From: Bradyrhizobium erythrophlei
GTDB taxonomy: Bacteria; Pseudomonadota; Alphaproteobacteria; Rhizobiales; Xanthobacteraceae
NCBI GenBank assembly: GCA_900129675.1
Contig: FSRD01000001.1
Coordinates: 6,995,501 to 7,059,500, forward strand
DNA: 64,000 nucleotides
Direction of reading: 5' to 3'
The translations under genes and the position numbers were made by a program. Of this stretch, positions 51,327 through 60,391 are shown in pieces (position 1 is the first letter of the stretch; each line of letters begins with the position of its first letter). Under the pieces are notes generated by a model, which did not search any database, was not told where the DNA came from, and saw only the letters and a program-made list of their open reading frames with translations.

Positions 51327-51802
51327 TGTTTTCCTCCTGTTTGGGTGCTCAATCCGCGCGCCAAACCTGAAGCGCGCACCGCGCGTTTGCAGGTCTGCGT
51401 TTGCAGATTAGACCATTCGAACGAAGGCTGGTGAAGGTATGATGCCCGCCGGCGGCACGGTCGCTGCCCATCAAAATTCTGAACGGCAAGGTCGGCACGA
51501 TCCGTTCCGAGGCAGTTCTTATTAACGATACACTACGTGCTCCACTGTAGACAAGGGTAGGCGCTAAGACGCTTGGCCTCACCGTCCCGCCAGGTTCCTC
51601 GCGCGCCGACGAGGTGAAAGAGCAAGGGTTTTCTTGCTGCAATGCATGAGAGTCCGTTCATGTGAAGTTTTTCGGATGCCGGCCCCATGACGGTGGTGCC
51701 GCGCGCACGGGGCCGGCGTCCGCAAACCTCCAAGGGAGATGCTATGGGGCGGCGGCGAGGATATTGCATCCACCGTCGCTGATGTGAACCGACGGAGCAC
51801 CC
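51327..51802. other. No gene seen
   Basis: Non-coding by inspection. Minus-strand open frames here are low-complexity and unrecognisable. It is upstream of the NTF2-like gene and of the transposase fragment. Confidence 0.35.
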
Positions 51803-52108
51803 ATGCAGAAGTTGAACGATCTGAGTCCCCTCGATCCGGACGACACGTTGATCGCCGTGATCGAGATGAGCCTGTCGAGCTGGCTCGTTACCGGCCTCGT
51901 GCCTGGCGTCGAGCGCCAGCCGTTAAAGAAGCTCGAGGTCTTCGAGAGTGCCTTGCTGAAACTGCTCAATCGCTGGCGAGAGGAGGCGGAGAAGGCAGGA
52001 CATCGCATCGAACGCATCGCGGTCGCTTTTGAGGCCGGCCGTGACGGTTTCTGGCTGGCACGCTGGCTCAGGGCGCACGACATCGAGGCCCATGTCATTC
52101 ATTCAATT
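51803..52108 (+). pseudogene. N-terminal fragment of an IS110-type transposase
   Basis: About 100 residues, DDTLIAVIEMSLSSWLVTGL, VPGVERQPLKKLE, RWREEAEKAGHRIERIAVAF and EAGRDGFWLARWLRAHDIEA, match the RuvC-like N-terminal domain of a Bradyrhizobium IS110-type transposase. After HVIH the expected P-T-S-V-A-V-S-R-E-H continuation is absent and the frame enters the 3' end of a PilZ gene on the opposite strand. Confidence 0.7.
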
Positions 52109-52348
52109 GACAAACCTGACGCCGCATGTGGTCCCGTGCCGCCACACGACATGGCAGCGCTTTGACGTTTTGAAGCCATCAACTGACAGATCCAAATCAG
52201 AAGAAAAGACGTAAAACGGGCACTGAAATTTGGCCCCCTGATCGCTGACATCTTTCACGACGCAGCAGTAAACACCGGAAATTCGGTCAAAGTGGAGCAC
52301 CGCGGGCTGGTTGATTTCAATCCGTTGTAGGGCGCGACGCTCAATCAT
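52103..52348 (-). CDS. Single-domain PilZ protein
   Basis: 81 residues from ATG at 52348, with GTAGGTAG upstream. PilZ features are MIERRALQRIEINQPAVLHF (basic N-terminal motif), VKDVSDQGAKFQC (D-x-S-x-x-G) and HVVWRHGTTCGVRFV at the end. The c-di-GMP binding motif is reduced: RRALQR stands for RxxxR and the Ser-x-x-Gly part reads SDQG, so binding is plausible. The joint with the transposase fragment is right at its stop codon. Confidence 0.7.
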   Translation of the reverse strand: MIERRALQRIEINQPAVLHFDRISGVYCCVVKDVSDQGAKFQCPFYVFSSDLDLSVDGFKTSKRCHVVWRHGTTCGVRFVN

Positions 52349-52547
52349 CAGACTACCTACAAGAAAGCGTTGGATCAAAACACTTCGAGGCAGTGACCAG
52401 TGACCCGCACAGATTAGCTCTTGGGGTTGGGCTTAAAAAGTAAGGGAGGTTAACTTTTTAAAATTGCACGAAACGACAAGGAAACGCCTTTTGACCCCAT
52501 TTCGGAAGTCGGTCAGTTTGGCCGCATACCGATTTCGGAGCCTTCCT

Positions 52548-53048
52548 CTAATGGGACAGCAGGGCTATCAAAAGCCCAACGTTCACGGCTAGATTATTTT
52601 CGTGTCCATGACTAAAACCGTAGCTGTAGCTTGGCTCCACGAACCATCCGTAGTTCGGAGAGGTCCAAAACATGAAATCAAGCACCGCCGTCGCGCCGAA
52701 GGAATTGGTCGACGACCATTGCGGGCCGACGCCAACCATGAACTCCGCGTTCTTTGACAGTTGAAAAGGTTTTTTGAAAACGAGGTCGGCTTCCCATTCC
52801 GTGCCGCCCTTGCTCATCAGGGGGGTGAGACCCGCCTCGATTTCAAGCCAATGCTCTATCGGCGTAACCTCCACAGCGACACTGGGACCAAAGCTAGTTT
52901 TGTTCTCTCCAGGTCCCCATTCTCCCGCAGCGCCGATTTCAAGAACCGCAACGTGATCTTTTTCCTCTTGCTGTTGGCCGAAGGCGTGTCCGGGGCCTAA
53001 CGCTAGGGCCGCCGCTAATAAGAGCGTTGCTATCTTGAGAACTTTCAT
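52548..53048 (-). CDS. Exported beta-barrel-like protein next to the CDF gene
   Basis: 166 residues from ATG at 53048, with GGGGAAAC upstream. A signal peptide (about 1-25, KIATLLLAAALALGPGHAFG) precedes a protein of alternating beta strands: VAVLEIGAAGEWGPGENKTS, HWLEIEAGLTPLMSKGGTEW, FMVGVGPQWSS and a final NNLAVNVGLLIALL. This resembles a small outer-membrane barrel. It follows the CDF gene by 32 bases on the same strand, so it probably belongs to the MerR-controlled metal-efflux operon. Confidence 0.6.
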   Translation of the reverse strand: MKVLKIATLLLAAALALGPGHAFGQQQEEKDHVAVLEIGAAGEWGPGENKTSFGPSVAVEVTPIEHWLEIEAGLTPLMSKGGTEWEADLVFKKPFQLSKNAEFMVGVGPQWSSTNSFGATAVLDFMFWTSPNYGWFVEPSYSYGFSHGHENNLAVNVGLLIALLSH

Positions 53049-53080
53049 GTTTCCCCGTAACGCAGGACTAGCGAGATGAG

Positions 53081-53734
53081 CTACCCAGCCGTGACAACGT
53101 GCCCAGCGGGGTTCGAACGCAGCTCGCCGCGCGCGTGACTGAAGATTTGCCATCCGCCCCATAGGCCAAGTGCACCCATGATGGTGGCCACAATGACATC
53201 GGGCCAGCTTGTGCTGGTGCCGAAAACCCCCATAGCCGCGAGCAGCACCGCCGCATTGCCAAGTGCATCATTGCGCGAGCAAATTCACACAGAACGCATG
53301 TTTGCGTCGCCGAAACGAAAGCGGTAAAGCATGAGCGCCACGCCACCATTTGCGATGAGGGCAGCCACGCCCACGACGCCCATGACCTCGGCCCGTGGCA
53401 GCGTACCGTGAAAGGCGTGCCACGCCGTGCTGCCAAGCACCCACAAGGCGAAGGCAATCAGGGTGCCGCCCTTGGCGAGGGCAGCGCGAGCGCGCCATGT
53501 GAGCGCCATCCCGGCCACGCCGAGACTAATGGCGTAGTTTGCGGCGTCACCGAAGAAATCGAGCGCGTCGGCTTGCAGAGCCATCGAACCGGCGGCTGCA
53601 CCGGCTACGATCTCCGTCACGAAGAAGCTGGCATTGATGAGAAGCGCGATCCACAGGGCGCGCCGCCAGCGCGGGTCGTTCACCACGTTAGAACGCGCGG
53701 CAGAAGAACAGGAAGTTTCGTGACAACAGGCCAT
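53081..53734 (-). pseudogene. CDF-type cation efflux protein interrupted by an in-frame TGA
   Basis: The frame from 53734 gives MACCHETSCSSAARSNVVND with early Cys/His, then membrane helices including FFVTEIVAGAAAGSMALQAD and ALDFFGDAANYAISLGVAGM (the Asp-x-x-x-Asp metal site). At 53285-53287 a TGA follows NMRSV. The same frame continues ICSRNDALGNAAVLLAAMGV, TSWPDVIVATIMGALGLWGG and a natural stop at 53081. Relatives have NMRSVWICSRNDA, so a Trp codon (TGG) became TGA. The full protein would be 217 residues. It is divergent from the merR gene. Confidence 0.8.
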
Positions 53735-53765
53735 CCAAGCGCCTCGGCGGTTTGCGATGGCGTGT

Positions 53766-53796
53766 GGTATAAACCTTGTAGTAGCTACAAGGTCAA
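53766..53796 (-). promoter_or_regulatory. MerR-type promoter with 19-bp spacer and 21-bp operator
   Basis: Read leftward, TTGACC (-35, 53796-53791) and TATACC (-10, 53771-53766) are separated by exactly 19 bp, the overlong spacer of MerR-activated promoters. The spacer holds the perfect dyad ACCTTGTAG-TAG-CTACAAGGT (53773-53793). It drives the CDF gene and lies 14 bp from the merR start codon. Confidence 0.85.
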
Positions 53797-53806
53797 GGGA
53801 TCGGTC

Positions 53807-54217
53807 ATGAACATTGGCGAGCTGGCGCGTGCAGCAGACACCAAGGCGGAAACAATCCGCTACTACGAGCGCATTGGCCTGTTGCCCGCGCCACCCCGCA
53901 CGCCCGGCAACTACCGGGACTATTCAGCCGAGCATGTCAGCCGCCTTGCCTTCACACGGCGCGCACGCGACCTCGGCTTTTCCATCGACCAAATCCGGAC
54001 CCTTCTCGATCTTGCCGACCAGAAAGAGCAATCGTGCAAAGCGGTGGACGCCATAGCCCGCGAGCATCTGACGGAAGTGAAGCGAAAGCTGGCCGACCTT
54101 GGCGCGTTGCGCCGCGAATTGGAATCACTCATCGGTCAATGCCGTCATGGGACCATTGCCGAGTGTCGCATCCTTGAAGCTCTCGCTCCCGACGCGGCCA
54201 GCTCGGCGCGGGCCTAA
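53807..54217 (+). CDS. MerR-family metal-responsive activator (CadR/PbrR/ZntR-like)
   Basis: 136 residues from ATG at 53807. The DNA-binding domain is typical: MNIGELARAADTKAETIRYY, ERIGLLPAPPRTPGNYRDYS, then RRARDLGFSIDQIRTLLDLA. A coiled coil leads to the metal loop. Cys77, Cys112 and Cys120 match the three-Cys pattern of the Zn/Cd/Pb sensors, so a divalent soft metal is expected rather than Cu(I). It sits divergently from the CDF gene, with its operator between them. Confidence 0.9.
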   Translation: MNIGELARAADTKAETIRYYERIGLLPAPPRTPGNYRDYSAEHVSRLAFTRRARDLGFSIDQIRTLLDLADQKEQSCKAVDAIAREHLTEVKRKLADLGALRRELESLIGQCRHGTIAECRILEALAPDAASSARA

Positions 54218-54257
54218 GTGATGATCAGGTGAAAATTCACGCGCATAAGCCGGATGT

Positions 54258-54356
54258 TGGCACCTTTGAGACATGCCGACTGACGCCGGCAATGTCTGCT
54301 TTCTGGGCTATTTCGGAAGTCCCGTTTCAGGCTCGTCAGGACCGGTTTTGACCCAA
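54258..54356 (+). repeat. Interspersed repeat, subfamily B
   Basis: GGCACCTTTGAGACATGCCG, AATGTCTGCTTTCTGGG and a GGACCGGTTTTGACCC end, 100 bases upstream of the substrate-binding pseudogene start. Confidence 0.7.
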
Positions 54357-54455
54357 CTGAGACATCGGCTGTGCCCAACGGCAACGTCGCCATTCCCTAG
54401 TCAAGTCGTCGGTTGAGCCGATAGGATGCCGTCCGTTGAGCTTTGGGGGGCGGAC

Positions 54456-55451
54456 GTGCGGCGGCGCGAATTTCTTGGTGTTCTGGGTGGTGCGGCGGCA
54501 TGGCCACTGGCGGCGCGCGCGGAACAGGCTGGCGGCGTGCGACGAGTGGGCGTGCTGATGGGATATGTTTCCGAGGGTGACCCCTTGGGGCATGCCCGTC
54601 TCAAATTGATTGAGTAGGGCCTGAAAAATCTCGGGTGGACGAACGGTAGCAACGTGAACATCGAAGTTCGCTGGGCTGGCGTCGATGCTGAGCGCACCCA
54701 AAGATTTGCAAGGGAGTTGGTTGCGTCGCAACCCGACGTAATCGTCACCACCTCCACGCCTGGGACGGCAGCGGCACAGCGAGAAACTCAAACGATCCCG
54801 ATCGTTTTCACAGTTGTTTCTGATCCCGTTGGTGAAGGTTTTGTTGAGAGCTTGGCGCGGCCCGACGGCAACATTACCGGCTTCATCAACTTTGAACCTT
54901 CAATAGCCGGCAAGTGGCTCGCTCTTCTCAAAGAAATCGACCCTCGGATCGTGCGGGCGGCAGGCCTATTCAATCCCGACGCGTCTCCCGGCGGTGGGTC
55001 ATATTTCCTTCGTCCATTCGAAACCGCCGCCCGGTCTCTAGCGATCACACCGCTTGCCACTCCGGTCCGGAGTGACGCCGACATCGAGGCGGCAATCTCG
55101 GCGATTGGCAGCGGGCCGGGTGGGGGTCTTGTCATGATGGCGGACAGCTTCATGGCGATGCATCGCGCACGGTTCATCGAGCAGGCAGCCCGCTATAGAG
55201 TTTTGGCGATATATCCAATTAGTGCAGCAGCTGCTGATGGCGGTTTGCTCTCCTATGGCCCCGAAGTCTCGGAATTGTTCAGTCAAGTGGCCCCCTACGT
55301 GGATCGCATTCTCAGGGGCGCGAAGCCGAGCGAATTGCCGGTTCAAGTGCCGACCAAGTTCGAGCTGGTGATCAACCTGCGGACCGAGAAAACGCTGGGT
55401 CTCACTGTGCCACCGACGTTGCTCGCCCGCGCCGACGAGGTGATCGAATAA
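54456..55451 (+). pseudogene. ABC transporter substrate-binding protein with an in-frame TAG
   Basis: From GTG at 54456 the frame gives RRREFLGVLGGAAAWPLAAR (a signal peptide of the type common in this family), VGVLMGYVSEGDPLGHARL and then a TAG at 54615-54617. The same frame continues GLKNLGWTNGSNVNIEVRWA, ASQPDVIVTTSTPGTAAAQR, IPIVFTVVSDPVGEGFVESL, and ends at 55451 with TVPPTLLARADEVIE. Only one codon is changed, so inactivation is recent or partial. These proteins are orphan receptors in Bradyrhizobium, of unknown ligand. No permease or ATPase is adjacent. Confidence 0.85.
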
Positions 55452-55484
55452 GCTGTTGAATTGCTGCGGCGCATGAGTCTGTTG

Positions 55485-55587
55485 TTGGCACGTACGTTTG
55501 AGACATGCTGACCGGCACCCAGGATGTCCGTTTCTGGGGGAAGACCGGATGTGAGCGGCGCACGGTCAAAACGGTGCTTTTGACCCT
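55485..55587 (+). repeat. Interspersed repeat, subfamily B
   Basis: The fullest copy: GGCACGTACGTTTGAGACAT, AGGATGTCCGTTTCTGGGGG, AAGACCGGATGTGAGCGGCG and GTCAAAACGGTGCTTTTGAC. Confidence 0.75.
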
Positions 55588-55993
55588 GAGCTGCCGACTG
55601 GCCGCGTCGACGTTTACGTCTGCCGCTGGGGGAAGACCGGACTGGGTTCGCGAGATCCGGTACTATCGGGTTTGGCTCATCGCGTTGGGTGCATAGAATT
55701 GGCCGGCGCGCTTTGCTTTGTGCGAGTGACTAAGCGTAACGCTGGATAAATTGCACCTTGATCAACAAAGTCAGAGCCAACGAGGAGTATAAACTCCTTC
55801 AATTTGGCTTCCGGGAAAGCGCACGCAAATGGTGCGCGCGTAAGGTTGCAGCGGCCATTGTCGGCGGCGGATAGCAGTGTCGCCCCTAGTTTCGATTTTC
55901 TACATTAGGGGTGGCCGAATTCCTGCCGGCGCCTCTACGAACAGGAAGCAGCGTCACGCGAGTTGGAAGAAATCGGTTTCGGCAACAGCGCGA
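55588..55993. other. No gene seen
   Basis: No supported gene. It lies after an interspersed repeat and downstream of the small exported protein at 55994. Confidence 0.35.
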
Positions 55994-56263
55994 TCAATGT
56001 TTGGGTGCGGGATGCCGGTTGCGAACGTTTTCACTGCTTGCCAGGAGCTGATCGTACAATCGGTCGATCTCGCGCGCCTGATGGGGCGTGACATCCTCCT
56101 GATGCAAGGCTCTAAGCTCATGCTCGGTTGGCTGGTAATTGCGACCATTGCGAATCGGCCATGGTCCCTTGTGAAGTTGCGGGGCGTCCTCTGCAGATCC
56201 GATGTTTGCCAGCAATAACGACGCCAGAGCCAATGCGACCCCGAAGACAATCTTGCTTGACAT
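55994..56263 (-). CDS. Small exported protein of unknown function
   Basis: 89 residues with a signal peptide (about 1-24, KIVFGVALALASLLLANIGS). The mature part, KGPWPIRNGRNYQPTEHELR then ALHQEDVTPHQAREIDRLYD, is mostly helical and looks like a conserved small periplasmic family of Bradyrhizobium. Function unknown. It is the last gene of the leftward run that starts at 61435, 88 bases after the MBL gene. Confidence 0.6.
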   Translation of the reverse strand: MSSKIVFGVALALASLLLANIGSAEDAPQLHKGPWPIRNGRNYQPTEHELRALHQEDVTPHQAREIDRLYDQLLASSENVRNRHPAPKH

Positions 56264-56351
56264 GGCTCGCTCTCAATCAGCTATTGAGCTCAGACGTAAG
56301 CCCGTCTCATCAGAATGGGAAATCACTACCGCTCCCGGCGCGTACATCCCA

Positions 56352-57335
56352 CTAAAGGTTCATGTTCATGGCCGCGGGCAGATAACGAAATCCTTCGCCC
56401 TGCTTCACGAAATGACCGTACCCAGGCCACGCGAAATGATAGGCCAATATTGCAATTCGGTTTTCAGCGAGGAACGAGAGCATTTTGAGCCGCGTCTTGA
56501 CCGCCTGCTTGGCATCCGTGTCATAGAGAAATTCCATGCGTGGATTCTCGATCAGCAGCACGGAATGATGCGAGACGTCGCCTACGAAGAAGAACGACTG
56601 ACCATTCGACTGCACGTTGAACATGGTGTGCCCGAGCGTGTGGCCTGGCGCCGCGATTGCCGTGATGCCTGGCAGAAATTCCTGCTCATCCTTGAAAAAT
56701 ATCAGTCGATCCCTAACCGGCAGTAGGTTCTTTCTCGCGTGGATGATGAACGCCTTCTTCCAAGGCGAGTCCATCTGTCGTTCGTCAGTCCAGTAATCAA
56801 AATCGGCTTGGCTCATGTAAACTTGCGCATTCGGATACATCAGAGCACCGCTCTCATCGACGATGCCGCCGATGTGGTCGATATGACCGTGCGAGATGAC
56901 AACGGCGTCGATGTCCTCGCGCTTGATCCCGGCATCCGAGAGGCTTTTTGCAAGCAACCCGCCCTTGGGTCCGAACATTTTTGATGCTCCGAGCCCGGTG
57001 TCGAACAGAACCATCTTGCCGTTGCTGTCAACGACGAACGAGTTGAGCTCGATATTCATATCCGACGGGTTCATGAAGTTGTCCGTCAGCTCTTTGCGCA
57101 CCTCGTCTTTTGGCACCCCAAGAAATGAATCTGACGGATTTCCGAGCATCTGCCAGCCATCGGAGACGACCGTGATCTCCGCTTCGCCGACATTGAAGCG
57201 ATACCAATAGGGTGCCTGCACGTGGAGCTTGGCGGCTCTTGCCAGAGCGGATGTGCTGATGGACCCGAGACCGAGTCCGATACTGGCGCTCGCCCCTAAG
57301 GCCATGATGTTCCGCCGTGAAAGCTCTCCGAACAT
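56352..57335 (-). CDS. Exported MBL-fold metallohydrolase with a Tat-type signal
   Basis: 327 residues from ATG at 57335, with GAGGAGGATTGAC upstream. The N-terminus has the twin arginine in LSRRNIMALGASASIG, implying export of a folded metalloprotein. The metal site SHGHIDHIGG (His149, His151, Asp153, His154) is complete, with later ligands in IAAPGHTLGHTMF and FVGDVSHHS. Relatives include lactonases, phosphodiesterases and sulfur dioxygenase-like enzymes. The neighbouring soxC and cytochrome genes make a sulfur or oxidant role possible. Its start codon overlaps the end of the DUF983 remnant. Confidence 0.8.
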   Translation of the reverse strand: MFGELSRRNIMALGASASIGLGLGSISTSALARAAKLHVQAPYWYRFNVGEAEITVVSDGWQMLGNPSDSFLGVPKDEVRKELTDNFMNPSDMNIELNSFVVDSNGKMVLFDTGLGASKMFGPKGGLLAKSLSDAGIKREDIDAVVISHGHIDHIGGIVDESGALMYPNAQVYMSQADFDYWTDERQMDSPWKKAFIIHARKNLLPVRDRLIFFKDEQEFLPGITAIAAPGHTLGHTMFNVQSNGQSFFFVGDVSHHSVLLIENPRMEFLYDTDAKQAVKTRLKMLSFLAENRIAILAYHFAWPGYGHFVKQGEGFRYLPAAMNMNL

Positions 57336-57336
57336 G

Positions 57337-57803
57337 TCAATCCTCCTCTGTCTTCGTCCAAATGTGCCGGCAACGCGAAAGTGACGCCGGCGGGATGCCC
57401 TCAGGTGCATTGTCGTCAAAGCCGTGCATGCGCAGCGCCCATTGCAGCCCGACGACTGCGCCTTTCACCGGTTGCAGCAGTGCCAGCGACAAGATCACCG
57501 TCAGCGGCAGATAGATCGCAAGTTGCAGCCCCACCGGAGGCGAGTAATCCGTTTCGATCAGAAGCGCGGTCGGAACCACGATATGGCCGACGATGACGAT
57601 GACGAGATAGGCCGGCAGATCGTCGGCGCGGTGCGGCGTGAAATCAAGCCCGCACACGGAGCAACGCCACGGAACAGCTTGCCTTCGCCGCAACGCGGGC
57701 AATGGCCGCGAAACCCGCGCTTCAAGGAGGACCAAAGATCGCGTTTTTCGACCGCGCCGGTTTCGCGGGTCCAGATCTTGTTGGTGGGGCTCATGGTCTC
57801 CAT
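57337..57803 (-). pseudogene. DUF983 membrane protein with an internal deletion/frameshift
   Basis: The start METMSPTNKIWTRETGAVEK, then LKRGFRGHCPRCGEGKLF with the first CxxC, is in one frame. The rest, CSVCGLDFTPHRADDLPAYL VIVIVGHIVVPTALL (second CxxC and membrane helices) is in another. Normally a dozen residues separate them, and here they are missing, so a short deletion upset the frame. DUF983 proteins are linked to respiratory-oxidase gene clusters. It ends one base before the MBL start. Confidence 0.65.
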
Positions 57804-57958
57804 GACTTGGCTCTCTTCGAATTGCCGAATTATTCCGATCCGGCTTGGGCGCCTTCCGCCGCGAACCTCGGCCTTCTTCGCTTGCGCGTCTCACGTCTCT
57901 CGCAAAAGCCTTTTCACGCTTTCTGCCGCGTGACGATCGAAGGCTCCAGCCTTGGCTG

Positions 57959-58462
57959 TTACTTCTTGGGCGCGGCGGATGTAACCTCGGCAGCGATTGC
58001 GTTGAGCGCGCCGGTCATGGTCCGAACCGCAGCTCGCATGCCGGCCGTTCCCGCGTGGCGTTGCGCGATCCACGCGGGATCGTTGTAGGACAGCCAGACA
58101 TGGCCTTTGGCATCCTCCCAAACCAGTGCCTTCAACGGCAGGTCAATGCCGATGGTCTGTGCCGATTGCATCAGAGGTGTGCCGCCTTTCGGGCTGCCGA
58201 AGATCAAGAGGTCCGTGGGACGTAGGGTCATACCAACCTCGGCGGCGCCGGCGGCATGGTCGACATGGGCGAAGACCGTCATGCCCTTCGCCTTAACGCC
58301 GGCTTCGAGCCGCTGCATGGTATCCTTCGGCGTGTATTGGCTCTGGATTGTGATCAGTCCGTCTCCGTCCATGGTTTTCGCTCCAACCGTTACCGATAAC
58401 GCAAGGACCGGCACTGCAAGAAGCGCAGGACCCTTTTGCGCCCATCGTCGTTTTGCGGGCAT
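57959..58462 (-). CDS. DUF302-domain protein with a signal peptide
   Basis: 167 residues from ATG at 58462 (an upstream in-frame start at 58498 would overlap the cytochrome gene). After a hydrophobic N-terminal export segment (GPALLAVPVLALSVTVGA) a DUF302 domain covers about 50-140: IQSQYTPKDTMQRLEAGVKA, TVFAHVDHAAGAAEVGMTLR, TDLLIFGSPKGGTPLMQSAQ, LPLKALVWEDAKGHVWLSYN. DUF302 proteins are small periplasmic proteins often linked with sulfur or copper genes; the reaction is unknown. It is part of the leftward operon after the cytochrome gene. Confidence 0.75.
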   Translation of the reverse strand: MPAKRRWAQKGPALLAVPVLALSVTVGAKTMDGDGLITIQSQYTPKDTMQRLEAGVKAKGMTVFAHVDHAAGAAEVGMTLRPTDLLIFGSPKGGTPLMQSAQTIGIDLPLKALVWEDAKGHVWLSYNDPAWIAQRHAGTAGMRAAVRTMTGALNAIAAEVTSAAPKK

Positions 58463-58494
58463 TGATGGTTCGTCGTGCCCAAATCCAATTCCGA

Positions 58495-59034
58495 TCACTT
58501 CGGCACCGGCACTTTGCTGAACTCCGGGTCGGGAATGAAGCCGTCGCGATTGGGCATCTTCACCTTTGGCAGCGTCTCCTTGTCGAGCTTGCCGTCCGGC
58601 GGCAGAATTCCGTTCAAGCTCAGGATGTACGCCGTGAGCGCGTAGTAATCGTCGACGCTGAGCGATCCCGGCGCCTGGTAGGGCATCGCGCGATGTATGT
58701 AGTCGAACAACGTGGCGGCGTAGGGCCAGAAGCTTCCGACCGTCTTGATCGGCTTATCGGAAGCGAGCGTGCCCTGACCGCCGACCAGGCGATCCTTGAT
58801 GCCGCCCTGGCCGTTGTCGCCATGGCAGGCCGCGCAGTTATCCGCGAAAACCTCCTTGCCGTGCCCCACCGTGCCACTGCCGTCCGGCAAGCCCTTGCCG
58901 TCGGGTCGCACGTCGATGTCCCACAGTTTGATTTCGTCCGAGCTCGCGGGACGTCCGAAATCGAAGGCGTAAGCCGGAAGTACGAGGAGCGCGGCAGCGA
59001 CCGCACCCGCAAAGAGTTGCTTAGGCGAGAGCAT
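58495..59034 (-). CDS. c-type cytochrome, partner of the SoxC-like enzyme
   Basis: 179 residues from ATG at 59034, which lies inside the last codons of soxC (14-base overlap, tight coupling). A signal peptide (about 1-23) is followed by the heme site CAACH (Cys67, Cys70, His71) and, later, AMPYQAPGSLSVDDYYALTA, whose Met is the likely sixth ligand. It resembles the SoxD/SorB electron acceptors that serve sulfite dehydrogenases. Periplasmic. Confidence 0.8.
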   Translation of the reverse strand: MLSPKQLFAGAVAAALLVLPAYAFDFGRPASSDEIKLWDIDVRPDGKGLPDGSGTVGHGKEVFADNCAACHGDNGQGGIKDRLVGGQGTLASDKPIKTVGSFWPYAATLFDYIHRAMPYQAPGSLSVDDYYALTAYILSLNGILPPDGKLDKETLPKVKMPNRDGFIPDPEFSKVPVPK

Positions 59035-60295
59035 TGCGAACCCTCCCATCTCCGTCGATGCTCCAGGTCTGCTGCGCATTATAGTGAAACAGAGCGTTCG
59101 TCCCCATCTTCGCAATGAACGACTTGCGGTCGGGCTGAACATTGTCCTTTTCGTCGGTGGCGCGGCTGATGATTTTGGTCGGCTTTCCGTCCCACACCCA
59201 GTCCATCTGGAAGCGCGTCTGCGCCTTCGGCAGCACGGGATAGTTCAATTGGGCCTGCTTCCAGGTTCTGCCTTCATCCGTGCTGATTTCAACCTTCGAG
59301 ATCTTGCCATGGCCGCTCCAGGCTAGACCCGTGATGCGGTGATAACCGGGACGTATCTCCATCATTCCCGATGGCGATGTGATGACGGAATTCGTCTCCA
59401 TCCTGAGTTGAAATTGCATGGCCTTGCCGTTCGCAAGGAGCTGCGTGTAGCGGGCCGTTTCCCACCGCGTCATCCAGGGCTGGTCGCCAAATTTCAGGCG
59501 GCGCAGCCATTTGATGTTTAGATTGCCTTCGAGGCCCGGCGTGATGAGACGGATCGGAAAGCCGTGGGCCGGCCGCAACGGCTCGCCGTTCTGGCCGTAT
59601 GCGATGAAGGCCTCGTCCATGATCTCTTCGGCGAGCGGAATACTCCGATCAACGCCGGCTGCGTCGGCGCCTTCCGCCAGCATCCAGGTGGATCGGCGGT
59701 CCTTCCCGACGAGACCGATGAGAAAGCGAAGCGGAACGCCGGTCCACTCATTGGTGCTCACAAGACCATGAGTGTTTTGGACTGTGACATTGGGGTCCGC
59801 CTTTTTCCAGTTTTCCCAGCCGTTGCCGGTGCATTCGATGAAGACCGTGCGGGTGATCGAGGGCATCCGCTTGAGATCATCGACCGTGAACACGAGTTGC
59901 TTGCGCGTCATGCCGTGGACCAGCAAGCGGTGCTTCGCCGGATCTAGATCGGGATTGCCGGAATGGCTCCGTTCGTAATGCAGATCGGTGGGCGTGATAG
60001 TCCCGACCAGCTTGCCGAGTGGCGCTTTCGAATTGATCGCATCGCTTGGATCGACGTTGCGCTTCCCCGGTCCCGCCTCCGGAAGCATAGCGAGCTGAAC
60101 AAACTTCGATCGCTCGCCGTGCCCCGAGAGATCGGCACCCACCTCGCGCGGCGGCACGTCGGCAAGCGTATCGGCGACCGCGCGTCCTGTAACGACAGTC
60201 CCGGCCACGCCTGCGGATGCGACCGTCAGGAATTTCCTGCGGGAGAAAGCATCTTCTCCGGATGGTTCTGTCACGTTTTCGTTTCTTGACGCCAT
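59021..60295 (-). CDS. soxC: SoxC-like molybdenum sulfite dehydrogenase
   Basis: 424 residues. A Tat signal SRRKFLTVASAGVAGTVVTG opens the protein. The molybdopterin domain follows (LLVHGMTRKQLVFTVDDLKR), with the Mo-binding Cys155 in FIECTGNGWENW and TVQNTHGLVSTNEWTGVPLR after it. The C-terminal dimerisation domain includes YHRITGLAWSGHGKISKVEI. SoxC oxidises a sulfur atom during thiosulfate oxidation with SoxD, but no soxXA, soxYZ or soxB gene is here, so a detoxifying or sulfite role is more likely. It is encoded together with its cytochrome. Confidence 0.85.
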   Translation of the reverse strand: MASRNENVTEPSGEDAFSRRKFLTVASAGVAGTVVTGRAVADTLADVPPREVGADLSGHGERSKFVQLAMLPEAGPGKRNVDPSDAINSKAPLGKLVGTITPTDLHYERSHSGNPDLDPAKHRLLVHGMTRKQLVFTVDDLKRMPSITRTVFIECTGNGWENWKKADPNVTVQNTHGLVSTNEWTGVPLRFLIGLVGKDRRSTWMLAEGADAAGVDRSIPLAEEIMDEAFIAYGQNGEPLRPAHGFPIRLITPGLEGNLNIKWLRRLKFGDQPWMTRWETARYTQLLANGKAMQFQLRMETNSVITSPSGMMEIRPGYHRITGLAWSGHGKISKVEISTDEGRTWKQAQLNYPVLPKAQTRFQMDWVWDGKPTKIISRATDEKDNVQPDRKSFIAKMGTNALFHYNAQQTWSIDGDGRVRNALA

Positions 60296-60391
60296 GCGAC
60301 CGGCTCCTTTGATGTGGTCTTCCGAAGCTTGGATTTCGGCGGCGCCAAGGACTCAATATGGGTCTTGCCGCCGGGCCGTAAGCTTCGTAGC

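Noticed and set aside
29498..55451. Stop codon reassignment (recoding) as an explanation for in-frame stops
   Set aside because: TAA, TGA and TAG are all involved and many intact genes here end in each of them, so pseudogene decay is simpler.
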